From the NCBI GenBank assembly GCA_016714085.1, contig JADJNW010000001.1, positions 806,001 through 870,000 on the forward strand: a DNA stretch of 64,000 bases, in the 5' to 3' direction. Source of the DNA: Saprospiraceae bacterium. GTDB taxonomy: Bacteria > Bacteroidota > Bacteroidia > Chitinophagales > Saprospiraceae. A model generated the notes under the pieces. It was not told the DNA's origin and did no database searches. It was given only the letters and a program-made list of their open reading frames with translations. The position numbers were made by a program, and so were the translations under genes. Positions 46,137 through 54,896 of this stretch are shown piece by piece; positions within the stretch are counted from its first letter, which is position 1, and each line of letters opens with the position of its first letter.

Positions 46137-46443
46137 GCCAACCGTGATGCGATAACTGCCTATTTTATAGTTATAGCTGCCAACTTCGTTCTCAAAGCTG
46201 CCTATTTATTTTTGTTAGACGTCAACTTATAAAAATTATCCGTCAATTTATTTTTATCAGATGCCAACTTTTACTTATCAGATGGCATCTACAAAGAAAA
46301 ATTTGCCAGATTACACTTGTAATGGCATCTTACACTATAAATTGACATTTCAATACTTAAAATTCAGTATAATTATAGGGCATCTTATTAAAATATCACA
46401 TCTTTTACTATAAAGTTGGCATCTTACATTTATAATTTCTCAT
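46137..46443. repeat. Degenerate tandem repeat with a 21-bp period
   Basis: A GCC/GTC-type core recurs at 46137, 46158, 46179, 46200, 46221, 46242, 46263, 46284 and 46305, exactly 21 bp apart nine times. It continues less regularly to about 46443; example unit GCCAACTTTTACTTATCAGAT. As codons each unit is a heptad (for instance ANFYLSD), but stops occur in every frame, so it is non-coding or a decayed heptad-repeat gene. The rest of the 725-bp gap before nhaD (46444-46798) shows no gene. Confidence 0.75.
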
Positions 46444-46798
46444 CTAAAGATTATTCGCCCATAAGAAAATCTTGCAATCCCTGCTCTCATTGATATGATC
46501 TCAGCAAAAACTGGTCTTTATTTTCAGATACATAAAATCAGGATTCCGATTATATCTTTAGCGGCAAGCATAGCGCAAATTCGCTCTCTTCTTTGTTAGA
46601 ACACTTTCTGTAAAAAGGGCGCTTAGGAAGACATGGCAAGCGGTTTTCTATCTCAGGCTAAATGCTTGAGGCAGCGTAATTTCGAGCATTTCTCATTTTG
46701 TAAAATTTAATTCAGACTTTTAGAAAAATTTCCAAAGACGCTGCTTACATTTCGCTCCTATTAGGGAACAAAATGCTAACCTAAACACCTTAAACGCC

Positions 46799-48169
46799 AT
46801 GCTAGCCGTTGTTGTCGCCTGTTTCATCATTGGCTATTTGCTGATCGCCTTTGAACATCCGCTCAAATTAGACAAAACCGTACCCGCTCTGCTCATGGGC
46901 GCCATTTGCTGGGCCTTGGTTGCGCTGGGGCATTTGGATGTAATCGACCATCAGGACAAATTGATTTCCCATACTGTCCTGGGCGAGAAATATACCGATG
47001 GACTGCTGGATGTACTGTTGCATCATTGCGGCAAAATTGCTGAAATCCTCATCTTTCTGATGGGAGCTATGACCATCGTGGAATTAGTTGATCTCCATCA
47101 GGGATTTTCCGTCATCACCAATCGCATTACCACCAACAGCAAGCGGAAAATGCTGGTATTGGTTTGCATTTTAGCATTTTTCCTTTCGGCTGTGCTGGAT
47201 AATTTGACCACTACCATCGTCATGATTTCCTTAATACGCAGACTTGTGACGGATCGCAATGATCGTTTGTGGTTTGCCAGTATGGTTGTCATTGCTGCCA
47301 ATGCAGGCGGCGCCTGGTCGCCCATTGGTGATGTGACCACCACCATGCTTTGGATCGGCAAGAAGGTTTCGACGATGAAATTGATCGAAAGTCTGTTCAT
47401 TCCTTCTGTAATATGCCTGGTAATTCCTTTGCTGATTGTGATGTTTCGGAAAGAATTTCGGGGGCTTCTGCCGCCTAGAAAATTGAACGAAGATGGTTCG
47501 CAGCAGAAAGATGGCTTGATGAGTAGCAATATCATGCTGGCTACGGGTCTTGGCGCTTTGATTTTTGTACCTATTTTCAAATCGGTCACGCATCTCCCGC
47601 CTTATATCGGTATGATGCTGGGCTTGGGCTTGACCTGGCTGGTGTCGGAATATATTCATCCTGAAGAAGATTTCTCAGAAGAACGCAAGGAAAAATACTC
47701 CGCCCGGCACGCGCTCTCGCGCATCGAAATGTCGAGTATCCTATTCTTTTTGGGCATTCTGCTCACTATTTCCGCGCTGGAATCTATGGCCGTGATGCAC
47801 GGCGACCAGGTGATGGGCTTCCTGCATCGACTTGCGGAGCAATTGCAATCTGCTATTCCCAATGAGGATATTGTGATTATTTTGATCGGGGTACTCTCAG
47901 CGGTAGTTGACAACGTACCGTTGGTGGCTGCCACGATGGGAATGTACACCAATCCAATTGATTCCAATCTTTGGCATTTTATAGCCTATTCTGCGGGTAC
48001 GGGGGGCAGTATGCTCATCATTGGTTCGGCGGCAGGCGTAGCTGCGATGGGATTGGAGCGAATAGATTTTATTTGGTATCTCCGTAATATCGCCTGGATC
48101 GCTTTTCTTGGCTTTATCGCGGGAGCGCTTGTATTTATTGGGTTGTCGTCGTTTATTGATTTTAGTTAA
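46799..48169 (+). CDS. nhaD: Na+/H+ antiporter NhaD
   Basis: 456 residues with about 12 spans. It carries the NhaD conserved stretches LDNLTTTIVMISLIRRLV and ANAGGAWSPIGDVTTTMLWI, and DNVPLVAATMGMY in the second half, the ion-pathway regions. It exports Na+ (or Li+) in exchange for H+ across the inner membrane. It stands alone. Confidence 0.92.
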   Translation: MLAVVVACFIIGYLLIAFEHPLKLDKTVPALLMGAICWALVALGHLDVIDHQDKLISHTVLGEKYTDGLLDVLLHHCGKIAEILIFLMGAMTIVELVDLHQGFSVITNRITTNSKRKMLVLVCILAFFLSAVLDNLTTTIVMISLIRRLVTDRNDRLWFASMVVIAANAGGAWSPIGDVTTTMLWIGKKVSTMKLIESLFIPSVICLVIPLLIVMFRKEFRGLLPPRKLNEDGSQQKDGLMSSNIMLATGLGALIFVPIFKSVTHLPPYIGMMLGLGLTWLVSEYIHPEEDFSEERKEKYSARHALSRIEMSSILFFLGILLTISALESMAVMHGDQVMGFLHRLAEQLQSAIPNEDIVIILIGVLSAVVDNVPLVAATMGMYTNPIDSNLWHFIAYSAGTGGSMLIIGSAAGVAAMGLERIDFIWYLRNIAWIAFLGFIAGALVFIGLSSFIDFS

Positions 48170-48229
48170 AAAAGATTCATTTACTGCCACTTAATTAGCA
48201 TTAAGCGTGCTAACAGCGCTTTATTAATA

Positions 48230-48832
48230 ATGAATGCAATAGTTTTTCCAACGGAATTACATCGACAAGTAACCGTCGTTGTAAAAGATTTTTTTCTTCA
48301 GCAACAACATATTGATACCATTTTATTAGTAAATTCTCTTGCACGAGGAAAAGCAACACCAGAAAGTGATATTGACATTGCTGTATTGGTTACGCAAACG
48401 ACAGATAAAACAGCGCTTCTGGAATTAGAAAATATTTGGCAGCACTTTTTAAATACTGCCTCGATTTTACATCAGTATAAAAATTCCAACAAATTTGCTC
48501 AAATACATCTGGATATTATGGAGGGTGTTTTTGAGCCTGCAATATGGGAAGATGGCGGAAGTGTTGATTTTTTTGAGGTTGAAATCGGAAATAGGATATT
48601 ATATTCTACACCATTGACAGATATTGGCGAGCATTTTAAAAAGCTACAATCAATGTGGTTGCCTTATTATGATACTGCACTTCAAGCACAAAGATTAACA
48701 TTGGCAAAGGATGCTTGTCTTTATGATATAGAACATGTCCCATTTTTTATAAAAGAGGTTTATATTTTCAAGCATTTGATAGATTATATGTTGCTTTTCA
48801 AAATTCTTGCAAGCATTATTTATCAAACATAA
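48230..48832 (+). CDS. Nucleotidyltransferase-domain protein, N-terminal piece
   Basis: A Pol-beta-type nucleotidyltransferase opens with LLVNSLARGKATPESDIDIA, where the GS-type loop and D-x-D supply the Mg-binding acids. The helical part follows, up to FKHLIDY. Two bases appear to be missing near 48785-48791 and 48807-48808: correcting both gives VAFQNSLQALFIKHKTYPI. Possible roles include RNA or antibiotic modification; not resolvable. Confidence 0.75.
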   Translation: MNAIVFPTELHRQVTVVVKDFFLQQQHIDTILLVNSLARGKATPESDIDIAVLVTQTTDKTALLELENIWQHFLNTASILHQYKNSNKFAQIHLDIMEGVFEPAIWEDGGSVDFFEVEIGNRILYSTPLTDIGEHFKKLQSMWLPYYDTALQAQRLTLAKDACLYDIEHVPFFIKEVYIFKHLIDYMLLFKILASIIYQT

Positions 48833-49004
48833 AACGTATCCGATAGCTTATAATAAATGGATAAAAGAACAAATAGTTGAAATTTTGAACCTACCCGAAT
48901 TGTATAAAGAATTGCCCAAAATAATATCAGTAAATGATATTGAAAGTAATGAAGTTATTGATAAAGCAAATATTATAAATAAACTTTTGAGCCAATATTG
49001 TTAA
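48807..49004 (+). CDS. Nucleotidyltransferase-domain protein, C-terminal piece
   Basis: LQALFIKHKTYPIAYNKWIK and EQIVEILNLPELYKELPKI continue the helical domain of the preceding frame in a different phase and end at a natural stop. Together the two pieces make a protein of about 258 residues. Confidence 0.7.
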   Translation: MQALFIKHKTYPIAYNKWIKEQIVEILNLPELYKELPKIISVNDIESNEVIDKANIINKLLSQYC

Positions 49005-49115
49005 CCACTTCAAAAGCAAAAAGAAAAATATTTCTCCAATCCTGTCCAATTTGTTCCCACTCGTTTGTCATGGAGTTGTAATTTGATATTTTTAATAAAA
49101 ATTAAACCTAAAAAA

Positions 49116-49466
49116 ATGGACGAATTCATTTTAATCATGCGGCACGAAGATGCCAAACCGCAGGTTTCGCCGGAGCAAATGCAAGTGTGGATGAAACAAA
49201 CTATGGACTGGATCGGCGGGATTGCCGCGCAAAACAAATTCGTATCGGGTACTGGCTTGCCCTTCGAAGATGCAAGCGTGGTAAGGCATAAGAATGTAGT
49301 GACAAATGGCCCTTTCGGGGACATTAAAGAAACCATCGGCGGATTTATTATTGTGAAGGCTGATTCAATAGAGGAAGCGGTTGAATTTGCAAAAGGTTGC
49401 CCCGTTTTACAAGGTGAAGGCAATAGCGTGGAAGTAAGAAAAATTGCAAAAGGAAATGATCAATAA
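49116..49466 (+). CDS. YCII/DGPF-domain protein
   Basis: 116 residues, starting at the ATG at 49116 (MDEFILIMRHEDAKP). The motif GPFGDIKETIGGFIIVKADS is the DGPF-type region, and EEAVEFAKGCPVL the following helix. These proteins regularly sit next to ECF42 sigma factors, as here. Role unknown, probably linked to that sigma factor. Confidence 0.88.
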   Translation: MDEFILIMRHEDAKPQVSPEQMQVWMKQTMDWIGGIAAQNKFVSGTGLPFEDASVVRHKNVVTNGPFGDIKETIGGFIIVKADSIEEAVEFAKGCPVLQGEGNSVEVRKIAKGNDQ

Positions 49467-49470
49467 GTAG

Positions 49471-49513
49471 GTATGGCGCATTTCAAAAATGTGCCATACT
49501 TCGTACGTTTTTT
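49471..49513 (+). terminator. Hairpin between YCII gene and ECF42 sigma gene
   Basis: GTATGGCGCAT / ATGTGCCATAC (11 bp with a G-U) and, ten bases later, TTTTTT. Probably an attenuator or partial terminator between the two genes. Confidence 0.5.
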
Positions 49514-49530
49514 AGAATAAGGCTTTATTA

Positions 49531-50757
49531 ATGGAACAACCAGTATTAATACCACATTTATTTAGAACGGAATTTAGTAAAATAACGGCTGTTCTTTGTA
49601 AAGTTTTCGGTATCGAACATATTGAAATTGCTGAAGATATTGCAAGCGATACTTTTTTATTAGCCGTTGAAACCTGGAGCTATAAAGGAATCCCCGACAA
49701 TCCGACCGCCTGGCTATACACCGTTGCCAAGAATAAAGCAAAAAATTATTTCAATCGACATCATGTTTATCATAATAAAATTATTCCGGAAATAAAATTT
49801 AATTCCACTGATCTTTACGAACTTGATATTGATTTATCTGATAAAAATATTACAGATAGTCAGTTACAAATGTTATTTGCAATTTGCCATCCCATTATTC
49901 CTGCGGAAGCTCAGATCGGCTTGGCTTTGAGGATTTTATGCGGTTTTGGAATCGATGAAATTGCAAACGCTTTTTTAACAAATAAAGAAACGATTAATAA
50001 AAGGCTATTCAGAGCAAAAGAAAAATTAAAATCAGAAAATATAAAAATTGAATATCCTGCCGAACATGAAATTAATCAGCGCTTAGAAACCGTTTTAAGG
50101 ACATTATATTTATTATTTAATGAAGGGTATTACTCTGAAAGTCAAGATAGTATATTGCGTGAAGATCTTTGTCAGGAAGCAATGCGGCTGGCTTATTTAC
50201 TTATTGAAAATGAACAAACGAATCAGCCAGCAGTAAAAGCATTATTAGCTTTGATGTGTTTCCATGCTTCTCGTTTTCCTGCAAGAAAAAATGATACTGG
50301 TGAAATAATATTATATCAAGATCAGGATGAAAGCCTTTGGAATCAGGAATTAATTACAAAAGGTGCTTTTTATTTACATCAATCATCACAAGGCACTCAA
50401 TTATCGAAATATCATTTAGAAGCGAGCATCGCTTACTGGCATACGATTAAATCGGACACAAAAGAAAAATGGGAAAATATTTTACAATTATATAATAAAT
50501 TATTACAAATAGAATACTCCCCTATTGCCGCGCTTAATCGCACCTACGCGCTTTCCAAAGCCAACAGCAAAGAGGAAGCTATCATTGAAGCAGAAAAATT
50601 ACAATTGATAAATAATCATTATTATTACACGTTATTAGGTGAACTTTATACCAATATTAATAACGATAAAGCAAAAATAAATTTCCAAAAAGCTTATGAT
50701 TTAGCTAAAACGCAAGCGGATAAGCAAGTAATAAAAAAGAGGATAGATTCAATGTAA
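49531..50757 (+). CDS. ECF42-type sigma factor with C-terminal TPR/DUF6596 domain
   Basis: 408 residues: sigma region 2 (ASDTFLLAVETWSYKGIPDN, AWLYTVAKNKAKNYF), region 4 (GFGIDEIANAFLTNKETINK), then the long DUF6596/TPR extension typical of ECF42 (LYLLFNEGYYSESQDSILRE, AALNRTYALSKANSKEEAII). The pairing with the YCII/DGPF gene 65 bp upstream matches the family's conserved neighbourhood. The extension, rather than a separate anti-sigma, is thought to control activity. Confidence 0.9.
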   Translation: MEQPVLIPHLFRTEFSKITAVLCKVFGIEHIEIAEDIASDTFLLAVETWSYKGIPDNPTAWLYTVAKNKAKNYFNRHHVYHNKIIPEIKFNSTDLYELDIDLSDKNITDSQLQMLFAICHPIIPAEAQIGLALRILCGFGIDEIANAFLTNKETINKRLFRAKEKLKSENIKIEYPAEHEINQRLETVLRTLYLLFNEGYYSESQDSILREDLCQEAMRLAYLLIENEQTNQPAVKALLALMCFHASRFPARKNDTGEIILYQDQDESLWNQELITKGAFYLHQSSQGTQLSKYHLEASIAYWHTIKSDTKEKWENILQLYNKLLQIEYSPIAALNRTYALSKANSKEEAIIEAEKLQLINNHYYYTLLGELYTNINNDKAKINFQKAYDLAKTQADKQVIKKRIDSM

Positions 50758-50781
50758 TATTTTATTAAAATTGTATTAATT

Positions 50782-51108
50782 ATGATTAAAATAAACCCGA
50801 CCGAAGCCCTACAAACACTCGCTCACGCAAACAAGGAATTTATAGAATTATTCTCGCATGGTACGCTCTCGGTAGAAGTATATCGCCCGAATAAAATAGA
50901 TAAGCAAACACCACATGACCGCGATGAGATATATGTAATTATCTCTGGTACAGGGACTTTCTTCTGTAATGGGCAATACATTGCATTCGAGCCGAGCGAT
51001 TTCTTATTCGTGCCTGCGTATGCAGACCATCGGTTTGAGGATTTTACCGAAGATTTTGCAACCTGGGTATTTTTCTATGGCCCAAAAGGCGGTGAATCAA
51101 GCATCTAA
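50782..51108 (+). CDS. Small cupin protein
   Basis: 108 residues with one cupin fold: HDRDEIYVIISGTGTFFCNG (His-x-x-x-Glu) and PAYADHRFEDF (His). It lies 25 bp after the sigma gene and is probably co-transcribed. Its stop overlaps the convergent symporter stop by 12 bp. Function unknown. Confidence 0.8.
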   Translation: MIKINPTEALQTLAHANKEFIELFSHGTLSVEVYRPNKIDKQTPHDRDEIYVIISGTGTFFCNGQYIAFEPSDFLFVPAYADHRFEDFTEDFATWVFFYGPKGGESSI

Positions 51109-52815
51109 CAAGGCTTGCTGGTCGCTTGGTTTATTATTGCCGATCATCATTTCCAATAACCAGGAAAACAGCATCACTGCTGCCACACCGACCGGAATAA
51201 GCCATAAAAAGGCAATATTTTCAAGGAAATAGAGCGCTACCACGATCGCTTCGCTGATGATGGCTGCAATAAAAACCGCCGTACCGCCGATTCTTTTCAT
51301 AAAAAATGCGACCAGAAAAATGCCGAGAATCGTGCCATAAAACAAAGAACCAATAATATTTACAGCTTGTATCAAATTTTCAAATAAATCGGCGATCAAA
51401 GCAAAACCCAAGGCCAGTGCGCCCCACAGCACGGTAAACCATTTGGAAGCATTTAAATAATGCCGATCCGTGGCTTCTTTCATAAAAGAGCGCCGATACA
51501 TATCCACCACCGTCGTTGTCGCCAAAGCGCTCAACTCAGAGGAGGTGGACGACCAGGCCGCGCTGAAAATCACCGCCAGGAGTAAACCCACAATACCCAC
51601 TGGAAGATAATTAATTACAAATGTGAGAAAAACATAATCTGTATCGTTTGTTTTTGCTTCAGGTCGCTGCTGGGAGATGAGGCTTTTCACTTCATCGCGG
51701 ATGGCTTTATCTTGGCTTCGCAATGTTTCTATACGCGTTTGTGCCTGGTTTACAGCTACTTCGTTGTTTTGTTCTATGGCATCCAGCAGTTGACGCATTT
51801 CCACTTGCTGCTGCGCAAAAAGTGTGGCGTGCTGCTGATCCAGTTCATTATATCGATTTTCAATAGCCGTATTTTTTATTTTCTCAACATTGGCATTATT
51901 AAAATGAATCGGCGGGCGATTAAATTGAAAAAAAACAAATACCAAAATGCCCACAAATAAAATCAGGAATTGCATCGGCACTTTAAAAATGCCATTAAAT
52001 AATAATCCTAACCGACTCTCTGTCAATGATTTACCGGACAAATAACGCTGCACTTGTGATTGATCGGTGCCGAAATAAGACAAAAACAAAAAGACGCTGG
52101 CGAACATCCCCGTCCAGAAATTATAACGATTATCCCAGGTAAAATTAAAATCTACGGTGTTGAGTTTGCCCATTTTACCAGCCAGGCTGACCGCATCGTT
52201 GAAGCTGATATCCTTTGGTAATTGAAAAACAAAAATTGCTGCCGCTATGAACATCCCTGTCAGAATGACTACCATTTGTTGCTTTTGCGTAACGCTCACT
52301 GCTTTTGTTCCACCCAATACGGTATAGAAAATCACGAAGATACCCATTAGAAAAATCGTCCAATTGAGTGGCCAATCCATGATGGCGGATAAAATAATCG
52401 AAGGCGCATAAATGGTCAACCCTGCCGCCAATCCTCGACCAACCAGGAAAAGAATTGCCGTTAAAGTCCTGGTTTTCAGATCAAAACGATTCTCAAGATA
52501 TTCATATGCGGTATAAACTTTTAGACGATAATAAATAGGGAGCACCACGATACATAAAAAAACCATCGCAATCGGCATCCCGAAATAAAATTGTACAAAA
52601 CGCATTCCATCGGCGTAAGCCTGCCCGGGCGTAGAAAGAAAAGTAATGGCGCTCGCCTGGGTAGCCATGATCGAAAGACCGATCGTCCACCATTTCAGGT
52701 CATCATCACCGCGCAAATAACTTCGGGAAGTCTTTACGTGCCTCGTTTTCCAGATGCCATAAGCAACGATGGCGAAAAGCGTACCGAGCATTACAATCCA
52801 GTCAAGTGCATTCAT
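51097..52815 (-). CDS. Sodium:solute symporter (SSS family)
   Basis: 572 residues with about 13 spans. SSS landmarks include FLSTPGQAYADGMRFVQFYF near the N-terminus, LFLSYFGTDQSQVQRYLSG and AVIFSAAWSSTSSELSALAT, the sodium site region. A hydrophilic, coiled-coil-like insert (about 310-400, glutamine-rich) lies between spans and is unusual. It imports a small organic solute with Na+; the solute cannot be told. A 55-residue membrane protein is encoded upstream. Confidence 0.9.
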   Translation of the reverse strand: MNALDWIVMLGTLFAIVAYGIWKTRHVKTSRSYLRGDDDLKWWTIGLSIMATQASAITFLSTPGQAYADGMRFVQFYFGMPIAMVFLCIVVLPIYYRLKVYTAYEYLENRFDLKTRTLTAILFLVGRGLAAGLTIYAPSIILSAIMDWPLNWTIFLMGIFVIFYTVLGGTKAVSVTQKQQMVVILTGMFIAAAIFVFQLPKDISFNDAVSLAGKMGKLNTVDFNFTWDNRYNFWTGMFASVFLFLSYFGTDQSQVQRYLSGKSLTESRLGLLFNGIFKVPMQFLILFVGILVFVFFQFNRPPIHFNNANVEKIKNTAIENRYNELDQQHATLFAQQQVEMRQLLDAIEQNNEVAVNQAQTRIETLRSQDKAIRDEVKSLISQQRPEAKTNDTDYVFLTFVINYLPVGIVGLLLAVIFSAAWSSTSSELSALATTTVVDMYRRSFMKEATDRHYLNASKWFTVLWGALALGFALIADLFENLIQAVNIIGSLFYGTILGIFLVAFFMKRIGGTAVFIAAIISEAIVVALYFLENIAFLWLIPVGVAAVMLFSWLLEMMIGNNKPSDQQALLDA

Positions 52816-52869
52816 GGCAATAATTTGTTATTAGTTATTTACAATCGAAGTAAATAATTGGTAAATAAA

Positions 52870-53037
52870 TCAGGAAAAAGTGATTTTAAAAATATAAAAT
52901 AGTATAATAATAACCGCATGGAGCGCTAAAACAAAGACATAGAATTGATTCCAGGACTGGAAAATCGGAGGCTTATTCGCTTCGCTTGGATTTGATTTGG
53001 TATCAGGCATAGGTGCAATATTTTGATTTGCAGCCAT
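52870..53037 (-). CDS. Small single-span membrane protein upstream of the symporter
   Basis: From the ATG at 53037 there are 55 codons. A proline-rich cytoplasmic start (PMPDTKSNPSEANKPPIFQS) leads to one membrane helix (FYVFVLALHAVIIILFYIFK). It ends 55 bp before the symporter start, same strand. Size and place resemble small accessory subunits of sodium symporters. No family match is claimed. Confidence 0.55.
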   Translation of the reverse strand: MAANQNIAPMPDTKSNPSEANKPPIFQSWNQFYVFVLALHAVIIILFYIFKITFS

Positions 53038-53088
53038 AAAAATAGGCGATACCTTGAGTTGGAGGTAGTTTTTAACAGTTATTAACGG

Positions 53089-53112
53089 ATTTTAGGCTTT
53101 GTTGCCTAAAAT
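53089..53112. promoter_or_regulatory. Perfect palindrome upstream of the symporter pair
   Basis: ATTTTAGGC, six bases, GCCTAAAAT: 9-bp arms, 52 bp before the small membrane gene. Its arms carry the TTAGG/CCTAA words seen in the feoA operator. It may be an operator or a hairpin. Confidence 0.4.
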
Positions 53113-53174
53113 GATATTGCCATATTTATTTTAAATTAACAAAAATTGCCAATTGTAATAAATTAATTATCAAT

Positions 53175-53206
53175 TAAATAAAAAAGCAGCCTCCAAAGAG
53201 ACTGCC
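53175..53206 (-). terminator. Terminator after the ric gene
   Basis: On the minus strand GCAGTCTC / GAGGCTGC (8 bp, one G-U) with a TTTG loop is followed by TTTTTTATTT. It is the only clear terminator after the nos-ric block. Confidence 0.75.
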
Positions 53207-53266
53207 CTACATTCGTTTTAATCGATGTTAAAAACGATACTTCGCAAACAATGTAAATAATGCTTT

Positions 53267-53989
53267 CTACGATGCTTCTGCCTTCTTAAATTGCTCTTCC
53301 AATCCAATTGCTTTTGGAAACAAAATATTATTTTCAATATGTACATGCTCATGCAAATCGTTTTCAAACTCCTCCAACATACTGAACAGCACCCTATACG
53401 TCGTGCAGGCATCTTCCGGCGGCGTAAAGTCATTACTCAATTTGCGGATGGCATGGATGAGTTCTCCGGCTTCATCATGTTCCATTTCCATTATATTTAT
53501 AGGATTCTGCACTGTGCCGAAAGGTGGCCTAAATGACTGATTATCTTCTGTTTTTGCCATTTTTTTGATATAAGGAAACAGGATATTTTCCTCTTTCAAC
53601 AGATGCGATTCCAGTTCAGAAGACAAGGCTTTCCAGTTGTAAAAAATTTCTACCGTTTCCGGGTGGCGCTTGCCGTGTACTTTGGCAACTTTTTCGGCAT
53701 AAGCCGTGATTTCAGGAGTAGCTTTGCGCACATACGCATGATGGCGATTAATAATATAATCCGCCAGGAAGTCGGCGCTCCAGTTCTGGTAGCTCATTTG
53801 TAAGGGAGAGGGTTGTCGATTCAATTCGGATAATTCTTGTTCTAACACCGCCAGATCAACGCCTTTTTCGATGCAGGCATCTGCTACGCTGCGTTTGCCG
53901 CCACAGCAAAAATCAATGCCATAACGCTTGAAAACATTGGCTGCGCGGTAATCTTGCGCTACAATTTCGCCTATTGTTTGATGATTCAT
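53267..53989 (-). CDS. ric: Iron-sulfur cluster repair di-iron protein (RIC/YtfE/ScdA)
   Basis: The N-terminal DUF542 domain includes YGIDFCCGGKRSVADAC. The hemerythrin-like domain supplies histidines at HHAYVRKATPE, LLKEENILFPYIKKM, MEHDEAGELIHAI and HVHIENNILFP, the di-iron ligands. 240 residues. The protein repairs nitrosylated Fe-S clusters or releases N2O/NO-derived damage in the cytosol. Two candidate operators sit upstream, linking it with nosZ. Confidence 0.93.
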   Translation of the reverse strand: MNHQTIGEIVAQDYRAANVFKRYGIDFCCGGKRSVADACIEKGVDLAVLEQELSELNRQPSPLQMSYQNWSADFLADYIINRHHAYVRKATPEITAYAEKVAKVHGKRHPETVEIFYNWKALSSELESHLLKEENILFPYIKKMAKTEDNQSFRPPFGTVQNPINIMEMEHDEAGELIHAIRKLSNDFTPPEDACTTYRVLFSMLEEFENDLHEHVHIENNILFPKAIGLEEQFKKAEAS

Positions 53990-54013
53990 AAGAAGTTTAT
54001 TTTAATAATTAAA

Positions 54014-54035
54014 AGATAAAAGGATTTTTTTATCT
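54014..54035. promoter_or_regulatory. 22-bp palindrome upstream of ric (candidate Rrf2/NsrR operator)
   Basis: AGATAAAA, GGATTT, TTTTATCT: 8-bp arms, 25 bp before the ric start. The same 22 bp recur with four changes upstream of nosZ and in a related form before the Rrf2 gene. Confidence 0.65.
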
Positions 54036-54069
54036 GATTTAAATATCAAGATTTTTAATTTTGGTAATA

Positions 54070-54083
54070 ATGATAAATATCAT
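54070..54083. promoter_or_regulatory. FNR/DNR-type box upstream of ric
   Basis: ATGATAAATATCAT is a palindrome containing the CRP/FNR-family core TGAT-N4-ATCA, about 80 bp before ric and just after the nosY stop. A Crp/Fnr regulator is not encoded in the window. Confidence 0.45.
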
Positions 54084-54087
54084 GTTT

Positions 54088-54870
54088 TTAAAAATCTTTC
54101 CGAAGCGCTATCCGCCGAATACCTAAGGTTGGCAATAGAATCCATAATAATAATGCTCCTAATGACATTGTCATTCCCAATCCCGAGCCAAGAAATTTTT
54201 GGAAAACCGCACCAGTATAGCCCATCAGCGCGGAAATATCGAGTTTTAATAGAATTAAAATTCGAGACAAATCAATCGGATTGAACATTGCGATCCCAAT
54301 CGAGGTCATTTCTAACGGATATTCACGAAGCCAAATTAATATTAGCAAAAACAAGCCATCATAAATGACCGCAAAGAATAACCAAATTAGAATTGCCAGC
54401 CCGAAACCCTTGATTTTGTTCTCGTTGCGCAAAGCAATTAAAAATGCCAATCCTGAAAAAATAAATGATAACAGCACGCCGTCCAGGATCAGAATGAAAA
54501 AATTCCAAATTTCGCCCGAGGCGAAAATGCCATAAAACAGGAATGGAATACCAATGCCAAGTAATAAACTAAATGATAAAGATATTGCCAAACCAAGGTA
54601 CTGACCCCAGAAAATATCGGTGCGCCGCAAAGGCTGCGCGAGTAATAATTCAATGAATTCTCGTGAATTGTAATAATACATCACGCCAAACATCGTCGCA
54701 ATGAGCGGACATAATATTAATATTACATTCATTAAGCTGATGACAACTTTTGATACGTCGCCACTCAGAAATAATAATGCGCCAGTGAACACTAAATAAA
54801 ATCCGAAATACAGGTAGCTCCAGCGGCTACGCAGTAGATCAAAAAGTGTGTATTTTAATATTTTAAGCAT
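54088..54870 (-). CDS. nosY: NosY-type ABC transporter permease
   Basis: 260 residues with six spans (ISLMNVILILCPLIATMFGV, LAISLSFSLLLGIGIPFLFY and others) and the ABC-2 coupling region (REFIELLLAQPLRRTD). In nos clusters NosY with NosF drives maturation of the copper centre CuZ of nitrous oxide reductase. It lies 26 bp after nosF. Confidence 0.85.
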   Translation of the reverse strand: MLKILKYTLFDLLRSRWSYLYFGFYLVFTGALLFLSGDVSKVVISLMNVILILCPLIATMFGVMYYYNSREFIELLLAQPLRRTDIFWGQYLGLAISLSFSLLLGIGIPFLFYGIFASGEIWNFFILILDGVLLSFIFSGLAFLIALRNENKIKGFGLAILIWLFFAVIYDGLFLLILIWLREYPLEMTSIGIAMFNPIDLSRILILLKLDISALMGYTGAVFQKFLGSGLGMTMSLGALLLWILLPTLGIRRIALRKDF

Positions 54871-54896
54871 GATTTCTCGAATTTTGAATATAATAT

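Noticed and set aside
46757..46786. TTAGG..CCTAA words just before nhaD as another DtxR site
   Set aside because: Arms are 14 bp apart and the centre does not match the 19-bp DtxR operator; nhaD is not a metal gene.
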